A stretch of DNA of 64,000 nt, from the NCBI GenBank assembly GCA_021464415.1, contig CM038468.1:3038001-3102000 (forward strand). The letters run 5' to 3'. This document shows positions 25,701-35,242 of the stretch, in pieces; positions within the stretch are counted from its first letter, which is position 1, and the number at the start of each line of letters is the position of its first letter. Source of the DNA: Lonicera japonica. Lineage: Eukaryota; Streptophyta; Magnoliopsida; Dipsacales; Caprifoliaceae. The notes below the pieces were generated by a model. It was given only the letters and a program-made list of their open reading frames with translations. It was not told where the DNA came from and did not search any database. The translations under genes were made by a program, and so were the position numbers.

Positions 25701-26731
25701 ACTTTTGCTCGATTTCCAACGCGTAGGTCCACTTCTCCTTTAGCCAGCTTCCTACTCCTTTTGAGTCCCTGTACATTTGCACAAATGTGAGATGCACTAC
25801 CAGTATCTAATACCCAAGAAGTAGAAGAAGCTGAAGTAACATTTACTTCTATAACGTAAGTACCTGAAGACGAAGGGGCTAGTCCCTTCTTTTTGTCGTC
25901 AAGGTATTTCTTGCAGTTTCTCTTCCAATGACCCTTTTCATTGCAGTGAAAACATATCATTTCAGCTTGTGGATTAGGCTTGGGCTCAGAATCTTGCTTC
26001 TTGTTCTTCCAGTTCTTAACTGGAGCTTTACCTTTGCCTTTGGCATTGGACTTTCCTTTGCCATTTCCACCCTTCTTGAAACCCTTTCCCTTTTGAACCA
26101 TCAGAACATTATTCTTACCTTTCTTAACAATATTCTGCTCAGCTGTTTTCAGCATCCCATGCATCTCAGTTAATGTCTTCTCCAAGCTGTGCATATTGAA
26201 GTTCATAATGAAACCATCATATGACTCAGGCAGCGACTGGAGAATGACATCAGTGGCCAACTCTTGGCTAATAGTTGTCCCCAACCTTTCTAGGTGATCA
26301 ATGTACCCAATCATTTTGAGTACATGAGGACTAACTGAGCCTCCCTCAGGAAGCTTGCAAGAAAACAAAGACTTAGTAGTCTCGAAGCGTTCGACTCGAG
26401 CTTGTTCCTGAAACAAACTCTTTAGTTCCTTAACCATGTCGAATGCATTCATGTTTTCAAACTGCTTCTGCAGATCAGCATTCATGCTAGCAAGCATGAG
26501 ACATGAAACATCTAAATCATCATTCAGATGCTTCTGGTATGCATCTTTCTGTGCACGAGGAGCATTAGCTGCTGGTTCTTCAGGAATAGCATTTTCGAGG
26601 ACATAATCTTTCCTCTCCTGTTTGAGAACAATTCTCAGATTCCTAAACCAGTCTAGGAAGTTGGTTGTATTTAGTTTTTCCTTCTCAAGGACAGATCGCA
26701 ACGAAAAAGCGGTTGTGTTATGGTTCGTCAT
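22766..26731 (-). CDS. Copia-1 gag-pol polyprotein, 1,321 aa, intact
   Basis: One ORF from ATG at 26,731 to the stop at 22,766. Gag occupies about residues 1-250 with a basic Gly/Lys-rich tail, then a CCHC knuckle at 260-273 (CFHCNEKGHWKRNC). The aspartic protease motif DTGSA is at 309-313. The integrase zinc site is H444, H449, C475 and C478, and its catalytic D505, D568 and E604 have exact D,D-35-E spacing. Reverse transcriptase spans about 820-1,070 with D908 and YVDD at 993-996. RNase H spans about 1,160-1,290 with D1166, E1207 or E1209, and D1245. The order protease, integrase, RT, RNase H defines Ty1/copia (Pseudoviridae-type). All signature residues are present. The usual fate is cleavage by its own protease inside a cytoplasmic particle. 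I do not assign a lineage with confidence. Confidence 0.96.
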   Translation of the reverse strand: MTNHNTTAFSLRSVLEKEKLNTTNFLDWFRNLRIVLKQERKDYVLENAIPEEPAANAPRAQKDAYQKHLNDDLDVSCLMLASMNADLQKQFENMNAFDMVKELKSLFQEQARVERFETTKSLFSCKLPEGGSVSPHVLKMIGYIDHLERLGTTISQELATDVILQSLPESYDGFIMNFNMHSLEKTLTEMHGMLKTAEQNIVKKGKNNVLMVQKGKGFKKGGNGKGKSNAKGKGKAPVKNWKNKKQDSEPKPNPQAEMICFHCNEKGHWKRNCKKYLDDKKKGLAPSSSGTYVIEVNVTSASSTSWVLDTGSASHICANVQGLKRSRKLAKGEVDLRVGNRAKVAALAVGTFEILLPSGLILELNNCYYVPAFSRNIISISLLDEEGFEFNFKDKRCSFSLNNMQYGIGQLLDGLYILNLEIPVYNVNNKRIKSDDSNPTYLWHCRLGHINEKRMLKLHKDGLLNSFDFQSFERCESCLLGKMTKSPFNGNNDRASDLLALIHTDVCGPLNTTARGGYQYFITFTDDFSRYGYVYLIKHKSESFEKFKEFQNEVQNQLGKTIKALRSDRGGEYLSQEFIDHLKSCGIVSQLTPPGTPQWNGVSERRNRTLLDMVRSMMSQTSLPISFWGYALETAAFTLNRSPSKAVEKTPYELWTGKVPSLSFLKIWGCDVFVRRLITTKLEPKSDKCFFVGYPKETKGYYFYNPTENKVFVARNGVFLEREFLSKENSGSTIHLEEIRDDSNLNEEPQQSMQIVAETPEEVTVLRRSSRPRREPERLSLFVSDEQDIVLLDNNEPSTFKEAMESSSSEKWLEAMKSEMKSMDDNQVWDLVDMPNGCRAIGCKWVFKIKIDKDGKIDVYKARLVAKGYRQIHGIDYDESFSPVAMFKSIRILLSIAAYYDYEIWQMDVKTAFLNGYLEEDVYMTQPEGFVDPRNANKVCKLKRSIYGLKQASRSWNLRFDETIKKFDFRKNEEEPCVYKKTSGSAIVFLVLYVDDILLIGNDIPMLESVKTWLGKCFSMKDLGEAAYILGIKIYRDRSRKLIGLSQSNYLDKVLRRFNMQDSKRGFLPMTHGTTLSKTQCPQTQDERDRMSRIPYASAIGSIMYAMLCTRPDVACALSVTSRYQSDPGESHWTAVKNILKYLRRTRDIFLIYGGEEELVVNGYTDSGFQSDKDDFRSQSGFVFCLNGGAVSWKSSKQATVADSTTEAEYVAASEAAKEAVWIKKFITELGVIPSSTNPVDLYCDNNGAIAQAKEPRSHQKSKHIQRRYHLIREFISNGDVKICKVPTDENVADPLTKPLSQTKHDRHFSALGIRFMNEWS

Positions 26732-28317
26732 CTATCTACAGCAAAATAACATATGCAAACATTTAATATGCTTATTTATAAAAAATTCCTACTATGTCTT
26801 ACACACAATTGTCCCAATAGGACATAGTAGGTCCAAGATCCATATTACACAAGGTATTAAGAAAGCTTTGGCTTTTCACTTAAACTTTGTTAATTAGGTA
26901 AGCAACATTTGTTAATTACATCCTATGTAATTCTTGGTTTGTTGAGTTTTACATCTTATGTTTCGGCTTCTCAACACTTTGCCTCAAGGCCCAAAACCGT
27001 TTTGATGGCCCGTGAAATCAAACCAACACTTTTCTGATTTATGGATGTCCGACTTCCATACTATTAATTTATGATGATTTAAGATAACCCCGTTTTGGCA
27101 GGCGTCTTCTAAAATAATCATAAAATTAATAGTTATCAGTATTGGAAAGGCACAAATAATTTCATTTGTTCTAGGGACATGAATATGCAGTCTCACAATA
27201 ATACAACAGAATATTTAAACATGCATCAACCCAAAAAATATGTGATATAGTATGGCCAGAGAAATAAAGCTACTAATTAACTATGCTCTCCCATCCTTTG
27301 TAGCTTTGGACATTCCAAAGTTCTTGGCTATCTTCTCTTGTGATGAGGGATCCTCCATCTTCTATGCGAGGTAATTATACAACAATTGTACATCCTAATA
27401 CAAGAGACTAGTAATTGAAACTAGTAATTGAAATTACATTGCAAAACAAAAAAACGACACGCAGGCCGTATTTATATATTACAATAAAAACAAGACGACA
27501 CGCAGGCCGTATTTAGTTTGGCCATACTATATCACTATAAATAATAACCCTGCAAGTTAGTATTATCCCATAACACAACACATTGCATACAAATAAAAGG
27601 GAACATAAATTTAATCAATTATTAAATAAACAATTAGGGGTCGAGGGGCAACGCCCCCGCGGGGTTTGGGGCAGCGCCCCAACCGGGGTCCGGGGGGTGG
27701 ACACCCCGGCGGCGGTCCCGCTGACCGGTCAGCGGGCTCGGTGTATGACCTGCAAGAGAATCATACTTCTGCCACCGTGGAAAATTTGAACGATTTCAAA
27801 CTATTTCCTCCAGAAACGTGTCTGATCTTATCAGACAAATTTGTCTAGACTAATCACATTAATCTGCCCTATCTCGTTAATCAAATCAACGTGAAAGAAC
27901 CCGATAGCCGTGATCTCATCAAGTCTACCAGATTGCGTAAACCCTAAACGAACGATTCTGAAAACGCTAAACATGATAATTGCGGAATTAAAATCACAAC
28001 AGCATATGATGAACCCTAATCAAAAACGACTTAACAGAATCATGAACATGTCGATAACAGTCATACAATAATCACGTTTTTGACATATCAGATCTCTATT
28101 AATCAGATTATAAATGGACATATCGTATATGTAAACTGATTAATGAAAACAGAAACATGCTACAGAAAACGATTAACCCATTAATCGATATTACTAAAAC
28201 CTAGCATGATACTAAAATCCGAATATGAAATTAATCAAAATTTTTTAAACGAGAACAGATCTTCAAGTTATAAAACGATTATAATCATGATCGAAATTAA
28301 AGAACAGCAATAACCTC
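26732..28317 (-). other. Untranslated leader of copia-1
   Basis: A 1.6-kb stretch between primer site and gag ATG with no ORF of note. It contains a CpG- and GC-rich block at about 27,636-27,750 with several self-complementary words (ggggcagcgcccc, gctgaccggtcagc), and a twice-used cgacacgcaggccgtattta near 27,456 and 27,494. It may hold packaging or dimerisation signals; that is inference. Confidence 0.7.
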
Positions 28318-28329
28318 GCTCTGATACCA
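28318..28329 (-). other. Primer-binding site of copia-1 (initiator tRNA-Met)
   Basis: On the minus strand TGGTATCAGAGC, one base after the 5' LTR. This is the standard plant copia site, complementary to the 3' end of initiator tRNA-Met. Confidence 0.92.
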
Positions 28330-28330
28330 C

Positions 28331-29661
28331 TGTTAGAGAATTAGGGCAGTAATCATGCATCGCATACACTAATTTACGCACTAATCATTGAATCCTATGA
28401 TCTATGCAGTTCAATAAAATCGACAGATGACATACCTTAATCGAGATTTGATGTCAATGAAACGAACAGGATGGATCTGATCCTTCTGTTGTTGTCGTCC
28501 TTAGCGTAGAAAACACGACGCCTCTACGGTATGCACACACGAACGAGATGAGATCTTGCTTGGTGTACTAGCGCCCTCTAGGGTTCTCTTGCTATTTCGA
28601 ATTTTCTTGCCTCTCTCAATTTCGTTGACGGCCAAGAAGAACAAAGGTTCCCTTTTATAAGGGAACCCTAGTGAGAACCCTAAGCAACAAACGAACTGGG
28701 CCCAAGTCCAACTTGGCCCGTTTTAATTCGTTTTGATCCAACTCGTTTTGGTGTGCGACCCTGTAGGTTTTACACTCTTTGGCCGTACAATTAAAACCCG
28801 TTTTATTATACGAACAGTAAGCGGTTTCTAGTAAAACATTACTATTATCCAAAGGGTATAAAGGTCAAAAACAACACAACCTTAAATTGATATTTCACAC
28901 ATTAACTCCTTTTGTCAATCGATATCTAGATTGAACACAAGACTAGGCAAGTGTCATTCTTGTATAGTTCAATCTTTATTTCTTGATCTCTAAGTATAAT
29001 TAATCCAAAACAAATGACATCTCATTTGTGCATGGCCATGCAAATATTAATTACACTTATCAAGGGGCCCAACGATATCTCTCTCAATATATGAGAGTGA
29101 CAAATCCCATCTTGATCAACCACATACCTCTACATAGTTCATAGTATGCTCGGTCATCATCTTTATAATTACTCGGTCAAGAGCAACGTTTGATAATGCC
29201 TGACATGCTAATCCCTATGTTGGTAACCATGACGATCTCAGGTCTGAGGATAATACGATATCACAAATGGGGAACATCACTGATGACATTATATAACACT
29301 CCTCGCAGTGTCCCCAAAGCGGGTCAGTCCAATACTTTGTTCCCTAACAAGTATCAGTATGTTCAGCTTGATATCTCCATATCCATGACTTGTGGAACAT
29401 AGTCATCAGCTGACCCATACTCTAATCATTATATCAATGTGATCCTAGGTTATTGATACATGATTAGGGGCATCTAAACAATATTATTATTACATTACTA
29501 GCATCCCACAATCTAGTCACGTACTTGATGAACTAGTATTAATAAATATTATTTACAAGAGATTATAAAGTAAAATAAATAAACTTTATTAATAACAATA
29601 AGCATAAGATATCCAAGTACAAATCATAATCTATGAATAGTCCTAGGACATATCTCTTTCA
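28331..29661 (-). repeat. 5' LTR of copia-1
   Basis: 1,331 bp, the upstream LTR in the element's leftward sense. A TATA-like TTATAAAAGG lies on the minus strand near 28,662-28,653, leaving about 1 kb of U3 and about 320 bp of R-U5. The TATA core sits in the 4-base loop of a perfect 9-bp inverted repeat (ggttccctt at 28,646-28,654, aagggaacc at 28,659-28,667). Short open frames inside are shared by both LTRs and are not genes. Confidence 0.92.
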
Positions 29662-30105
29662 TGGCCTCCCCGGAACTTTTTAAATGCATAGCAGTCGAGC
29701 TACATTTACTTTGCCCGCTGCTCAATTCTGATGTCAGTAATATAATCCCATAATATGAAAATGTATTCCCAAAGTATAAAAACCATAGGAGAAGAGTTGT
29801 TCGAAGTAGTTTAGGCGAAAAAATCGAAACCAATGACGAAGAGCTCGTTTCAAAATCATGGGATTTCTTTCTTGTTAAAGACGTGTATTTTCCACTAGCC
29901 CAAATTCTTCATCAGGGCCTGTTTTTCCACCAGCAACTAGCGCGCCACGAGGGAGTTCTTTTTGGTTGAGTGCTTCACTTGTTCTGCCTTTCATGCATAG
30001 GTACCTTGGAGACTCCGGTATAATAGTGTAAAAGATGAGCACAATAAATGACGTTACAGAAGATAGTACAAGTAGCCACCTCCAACCTAATGTTGGCATG
30101 ATAAT

Positions 30106-30735
30106 CTGCAGTAAAAACAACAAAACAATAAAATTTTTATTTACCATCTTGCCCAAGGCTAAAATAGTCTAAAAATTTTCTTCATCCAATGATTTCTGCA
30201 TTATAAACTAGTACGTAAATTAGAAGTAAATTGAAGTTCTCTATTCGAGTTGGTTTTCTCATAAATTATGATATCATGTTTAGAAAAGAATTTCATTTTC
30301 CAAGAAACCAAAATGGGAGAAGGGCCTTATTTTTAATTGCCTAAAACCCACTAAGAAGTCTAAATATTACTTTTGAGAGTGAACTAATTAAACTAATGGT
30401 TGATATCTCTCTGAGTGGGTTGAAACTTTTCTTTGTTGCTAAAAGATATACATCTTTGGTGAAAGAAGGAAGGAAAAACAACTGGTTATCTGATGGAGGA
30501 GTTACTCGACTACAATTCTGGCTGGTAATATGGCCAAGTCTAATAAGTTCATCATCATGAGTAAGTCCACCGAAGTTTAAGGTCAAGGATTTTAGACTAC
30601 AATCAAGATGCATTTGTTTCGGCAGTAAACAAAACGGCTAACCGATTATACAAAAGCATTAAAAGGGAAGGAAACCTAGGGACTCACAAAGACGAATAGA
30701 AAAAACCTTTACAGTTGTGGATTTTTACATTTATG
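30106..30735. other. 5' side of the transporter pseudogene, no exon recognised
   Basis: The minus strand beyond the acceptor at 30,106 should hold exons for the N-terminal half. I could read none. A 90-codon minus frame at 30,341-30,613 does not resemble a transporter. Confidence 0.5.
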
Positions 30736-31345
30736 TGTTATGTTTGGCTTGTAATCTATGTTACAAAAATGGTGCTAGTTGGAAAGGTGCAAAAGCACTT
30801 TTGCACCTTGGCCGAGAAAGTACAAAAGCGCTTTGAAGCTGGGCACGTAAAACATTTAAGTCTATTTTCTCACTTAGTATAAATAGAGAGGTTTATTTCT
30901 ATTTATTGAGAGGTGCATTTGCAAGAGTGAGAAAGAGAGATTTGTTCTTACAAGAGGAATATTTCTTGTGAGAGGTTAGCTAGGGTTTAGCTAAGGTTGA
31001 GAGGGTAATCATTGGAGGTTGGTTCCATTGATTTGAGTGAGGATTATTAAGAGCGAGTTGGTGTAAATTCTTGGTTGATCAATAAAGTTGCTCCTTTTCA
31101 AGTGGAAGACCCGAAAGGTTCCACATTATCTCTGGTGTGTTTTTCCTCTTTACTTTGCATTTGATTCTTGTTGTTCTTTATCTTTTATCTATAATTGCTT
31201 GTGATTGTGTTGGTTTTCTTGGTTTGAGCAAAGATCCTATTGCTTGTCGGTTTCGGCCCGCCAAGTGTTTGTGGAAATTCCCGAAAGGGATTTCTCGGGT
31301 ATATTTGTGGATTGGGATTAGGATATTGTTCCCACATTCACAACA
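30736..31345 (+). mobile_element. Solo LTR with target duplication ttatg
   Basis: 610 bp beginning tgttatgtttggc and ending cacaaca, flanked by ttatg at 30,731-30,735 and 31,346-31,350. A TATA box (tataaatag, 30,878-30,886) and a downstream aataaa (31,081) on the plus strand give LTR polarity. No primer site or purine tract lies next to it, so it is a solo LTR, the usual product of recombination between the two LTRs of an element. Open frames inside are incidental. Confidence 0.85.
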
Positions 31346-31350
31346 TTATG

Positions 31351-33079
31351 TCCATTTTTAAAAACCTTAGGAAAATTGTAACACAACCCTTCTCTGCCCT
31401 AGGCTTCATCTCTACAAAGCTCAGCTTTTTAACAATAGGCACGTAATCAAAGGCAGTGAATCTCAATTGCTTGTTTAGAATGATGAAAAGTATGATGAAG
31501 GATTCCAATTTGAGTTTTAAGCGAAGGAACAAAAAGAACTGACCCTATCTAAATAAGAACTAGTAGAATAATTGTTGACATGAGCTGTTGGTTGATTCTT
31601 GTGCATTTGTGCTGTTTTCCATCCTTTGCGCTTAGGACATTAGATGCCTGGCTTCAAGGACATGTTTTGGTTAAGAGGTTAGACATGTAAAGTTGAATGT
31701 AGATATCTAAAAATTAAAAATTGAACTCTTCATAAGCTATGCAGGAAAAACTATAATTGACAGACCAGGATTTTTCTATAGGGATAACTTTAGTACTAAT
31801 AATATTTTTTCAAAATTACAGGGAGGAAATTTACCAAATACAAGCCACACAATGTGTGGGGGATTAAATTTTTTTTTTCCTTTATAAATATAACTATAGA
31901 TAAATTATAATTGATGAAATAATTTAATCATTTGATATTTATATAAGTAAATTAAGGAATCAATCATGTATATTATCACTTTTTTATGATCATGCACCTA
32001 TTACTGCAAGTAAATTTAAGACAAAATCTTAAGAGAACTTTTATTTTATGCATTTATAATTTTTTAATATAGACCAGTTACCAAATTTGATGAGGGCATG
32101 GAAATAGAGTTTGAAAGCTGAAGTGCAATAAAACAGAAGTATTTACTCGTAAATTTTATGAATACACACGTGACCAAACTCGTGAACATTAATTTCAAAA
32201 GTATTAAGTATACAGAATAAATTAAGACTTTTTTTTATTATTATTAATTGGTTTATTGAAAGTAAATGATGATATTTCAGGTCAATACAGTGTAATATAT
32301 ATTGAAAGTAACAAATTTTGGGAAATTGCACCTTTGATTTCTAGAAATTATTAGCAAGACAACAAAGCTGCCCCACAAAAATAAGTTACTAGCTCCCGCT
32401 GATTTATAGTCTTAAAATTTTGTGAAACAAATAATACAAAAAGTGTTCCAGAGAAAAAAAAGTAATAATAGAGAACTGGAATTATCAAGACCGAGCAAAA
32501 GAGATTTAACAATTTTAAGTTAATGGTCAGAAGGACAATTTGTCTGTGCTATATAAGCCATCACCGAGAAAGACGAACAATAAGAAGACTAACAAACACA
32601 AAGGCCTTTATGCGACAGAAAAGCACATACTCATGAAAGATGTATATTTTGTACATCTCCTTTATTGAGAAATAAGTGGACATGGCCATTATAGGACATG
32701 TTTGAACATTGTGGAAATGGACGTTATATTTCTCCGGATTAAAGAGGTGGTTAGCAGTACATGGTTCTGACTACGGCAGGAACGGGCGTGATGGTTGAGA
32801 CACTTGCTAAATATTGTTGGTTTTTTCCAAAACGAAAGCAGCTGTCTCATGTCGTACTAGCTTCTACCATATACACTTGTTCATTAGTTTGACAAAAGTC
32901 AAGTTTACTTTGGTAATAGAGCCACATAGCTAGGTAATCTCTAAAACTACCACCAAAGGGAGGGAGGAGGGGGGGGGGGGGGGGGAGAGTACCCATGCAA
33001 GGGCAGCCTCTGAAATTGTTCCAAGCATCCAGAAAGTTGAAAATATAATCATCCAAGTTCCTCTATTTGGAGTAGTAAC
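31351..33079. other. Gene-free DNA with a long G-run
   Basis: No gene is supported. 32,957-32,985 is almost pure G and could form a quadruplex; the proline-rich frame it creates is an artefact. A minus frame at 31,338-31,532 looks somewhat protein-like but I do not recognise it. Confidence 0.45.
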
Positions 33080-33900
33080 TGATAAGAATTAGAGAGAATA
33101 ATCTTTTGTATATTCAGCTTGTATTTGTATAATGAAACAAGGTCCCTTTATATAGGGATAAAGAAAGAGATATACATGGTAATACAAATCAACTAACAAA
33201 TCAAACAAATCTCCTAAATATATACAATCCTTAATAAAAGGGGAGGAGATCAAGGAATGAATATTCTGAGTATATCTAGAATATTCTAGCACCCCCTTTA
33301 AGTTTATGGAGGCTTGAAGAGCATCCGGAGCTTGAATACGAGGAACCAAAACCTGGCAACTACATGAGGTTTGGTGAACAAGTCGGCCATCTAAAGCTCG
33401 GAAGAGATGTGAGGTAATAGGATATGCCCTTGTAGGAAGTGCTCACGAACAAAGTAACAATCAACTTCAATATGCTTAGTCCGCTCATGAAAAACATCAT
33501 TGTAGGCTCTTTGGATGGCACTTTTGTTATCACAGAATAAGAGCGTGGGGCCGGGAAGGTTAATACCCATATCTTGAACCAACCAGCGAAGCCAAACAAT
33601 TTCGGCGGAGGCATGAGTGAGAGCACGATATTCAGCTTCGGCACTGGAGCTAGCAATGACAGTCTGTTTTTTGCTTTTCCACGAGATAAGTGAATCGCCA
33701 AGGAAAATACAATACCTAGTCATGGAATGTCGATCAGTAATATCACCAGCCCAGTCTAAGTCAGAGTATCCCTGTAACGCGGGACAAGATGTAGAAGAAA
33801 GATGCAAGCCCTGGTGCAAGGTCCCTTTGATGTAGCCGATGATGCGGAGAACGGCAACAAAGTGAACAGAACATGGAGCAGACTTGAACTGACTCACAAT
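33080..33900 (-). mobile_element. 3' end of a copia element (RNase H, purine tract, LTR)
   Basis: The minus strand reads the end of copia pol: GYIKGTLHQGLHLSS, then DLDWAGD, SWKSKKQTVIASSSAEAEYR, CDNKSAI and RTKHIEVDCYFVRE, with ADLFTKP following in another frame (one frameshift near 33,395). A purine tract (cttaaaggggg on the minus strand, 33,302-33,292) is followed by a 212-bp LTR at 33,291-33,080 with TG...CA ends. The protein match stops abruptly near 33,900, so everything 5' of RNase H is lost. The LTR has TATATA between short arms tccct and aggga at 33,143-33,158. Confidence 0.82.
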
Positions 33901-34508
33901 ACACTTGTTGTCACGGCCCTTCAATTTAAAAAAGCATGAAACCTCGAACCAATTTAGCAAACAATCAAACATAGTTATTTGGTTGATCCATGATATGATC
34001 TCCACGGTTAGTGCTATCCTTGATATAATATTCTTCAACAATTTGGGCAAAACAAACAACAGCTTAACGAAATTAAATGTACATACTAGGCCATGCTCTA
34101 AAGAAATTGTTTGGTTATATATATTTACATTTTCTTATGTTTCTCGGTCAAATTCTAAAAAAAGGTAAAAAGTTTGTAGATATATATATTGATTTTTTTA
34201 ATTGATAATTGTGATATAATTTTAATCTCTTAGCAAAGTCAAGCCCAATTATCCAAACTTATTCATGACCATTCATTTTAAAATTCTATACATACATGGT
34301 ATCAATTATGAATACTTAAGTAACGAAATTATTGCCGGTCATTTAGGAAAATAATGAGTATAATAAGTCGATCTAGAGTTTTTGGCAGGGGTGGACTAAT
34401 TTTAATACATTAGCAACCAAATCTATAAAAAGTGTCCATAAGGATACATAAAAGGTGTCTCTAAAATTCATACATAATAGTTATACTATACATATATATA
34501 ATTATATA
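33901..34508. other. AT-rich DNA, no gene
   Basis: Upstream of the truncation point of the copia fragment. I see nothing coding or repeated. Confidence 0.45.
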
Positions 34509-34802
34509 TCTAATATTATAAAGCCTACCCAAAATTCAACCGCTTTTGAAGTTGTGGCACATTTATTAAATGTTTAATTTAACTATGCATTCTTTGTGTT
34601 TATTAAAAAAAATGCTAATTTGCTTCTGCAATTTTTGTTTCTTTAAACAAACGCACGTGCTTGCAATACGATTAAAACCCGTACTCAATATTATGAAAGT
34701 TCAACAATGATTTTAGGTAGTCACTTATCATTTTTATTAAATATTTTATTTAAATGAAATTTATATCGGTTGCACTCACATTGTGTTTGCATGATAAACT
34801 AA
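34509..34802 (+). mobile_element. Possible short non-autonomous Helitron
   Basis: Starts TCTAATATTATAAAG after an A, like the 5' ends of plant Helitrons, and could end CTAA before a T at 34,802. A weak hairpin (cacattgtg) precedes that end. No transposase is present. The 3' border is uncertain. Confidence 0.35.
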
Positions 34803-34849
34803 TATATACATATATATATATATACATATTTAGTTGAAAAATATTCGTT

Positions 34850-35242
34850 AGAATCGTCTCGTCGGGACGAGCAGCTTGGGTAGTTTGGGTGGTGGATCTG
34901 TGCAGTGGAGAGCTGGCGGCGGGTTAGGCAGTGGTGGTGAGAAGAATGACCTAGGTTTGCTCTGATAGTATGATAAATCTAGAGAAAGAGAGAAAGAATA
35001 TATATTTTGTATATATTGTATCTTAGCTTTACAAGAATAGAGCTCCTATATATAGAAGAACATAGAAAAGGGAAAGCCTAAAACTAAGGAGACAAAGAGA
35101 ATTTACAAGCTAAATTACAGGCTAAATTATAGGAAAAGTAATAAAAGAAAAGTAAAGAACATAGAAAAGAGAATAATCTTTTAACATGTAATAAAGGAAA
35201 AATAAAGAATCTAGAAAAGGGAATAATCTTTTAACATCTACA
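34850..35242 (-). mobile_element. 5' end of a second truncated copia element (LTR and primer site)
   Basis: On the minus strand an LTR of about 270 bp (35,242-34,971) is followed by TACTATCAGAGC (34,970-34,959), close to the initiator-Met primer site, and about 110 bp of internal sequence. Near 35,100-35,235 the LTR carries internally repeated words (gggaataatcttttaacat twice). Its sequence differs from the LTR at 33,080, so I do not pair them. The right border is approximate because the partner LTR is missing. Confidence 0.6.

Larger units (their letters stand above)
21421..29661 (-). mobile_element. Intact Ty1/copia LTR retrotransposon (copia-1)
   Basis: Two 1,331-bp LTRs (21,421-22,751 and 28,331-29,661) begin tgttag and end tttca on the plus strand. 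They enclose one uninterrupted gag-pol frame, an initiator tRNA-Met primer-binding site beside the right LTR, and a purine tract beside the left LTR. Transcription is therefore leftward. I count three differences between the LTRs, all transitions, so insertion was recent: of the order of 0.1-0.2 million years with commonly used plant rates. It lies inside an exon of the transporter pseudogene. The five bases outside each end do not match (gaggc and tggcc), so no target duplication is evident. Nothing in the sequence prevents it from being autonomous. Confidence 0.95.
19289..30105 (-). pseudogene. NiaP/organic cation transporter 7-like MFS transporter, C-terminal half, broken
   Basis: Minus-strand exons read in order: 30,105 to about 29,662 (GWRWLLVLSS, PESPRYL, then [20 protein letters not shown]), the same exon continuing at 21,420-21,385 (DVFVISLA), 20,549-20,347 (EVPGLI, VDKVGRK, GARMFIS) and 19,519-19,289 (VRTTGVGIT, GRIGGMVCPL, ETKGREL, stop). 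These match the second half of the plant NiaP/OCT7 group of twelve-helix major facilitator proteins, which carry nicotinate-type or organic cation substrates. The N-terminal half is not found upstream. A one-base frameshift lies near 29,880 (ENTR frame to LTRKK frame). An 8.2-kb copia element interrupts the second readable exon. It is therefore a pseudogene. The start at 30,105 is a splice acceptor (ctgcag). Confidence 0.8.

Noticed and set aside
28655..28852. 65-codon ORF present twice (also 21,745-21,942)
   Set aside because: Lies in the two copies of the copia-1 LTR, over the TATA region.
31137..31361. 74-codon ORF
   Set aside because: Lies in the solo LTR and crosses its right border.
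32847..33056. Proline-rich ORF
   Set aside because: Created by the long G-run; no other protein-like feature.
33080..35242. A single copia element with LTRs at 33,080 and 34,971
   Set aside because: The two LTRs share layout but not sequence, so they belong to different families.
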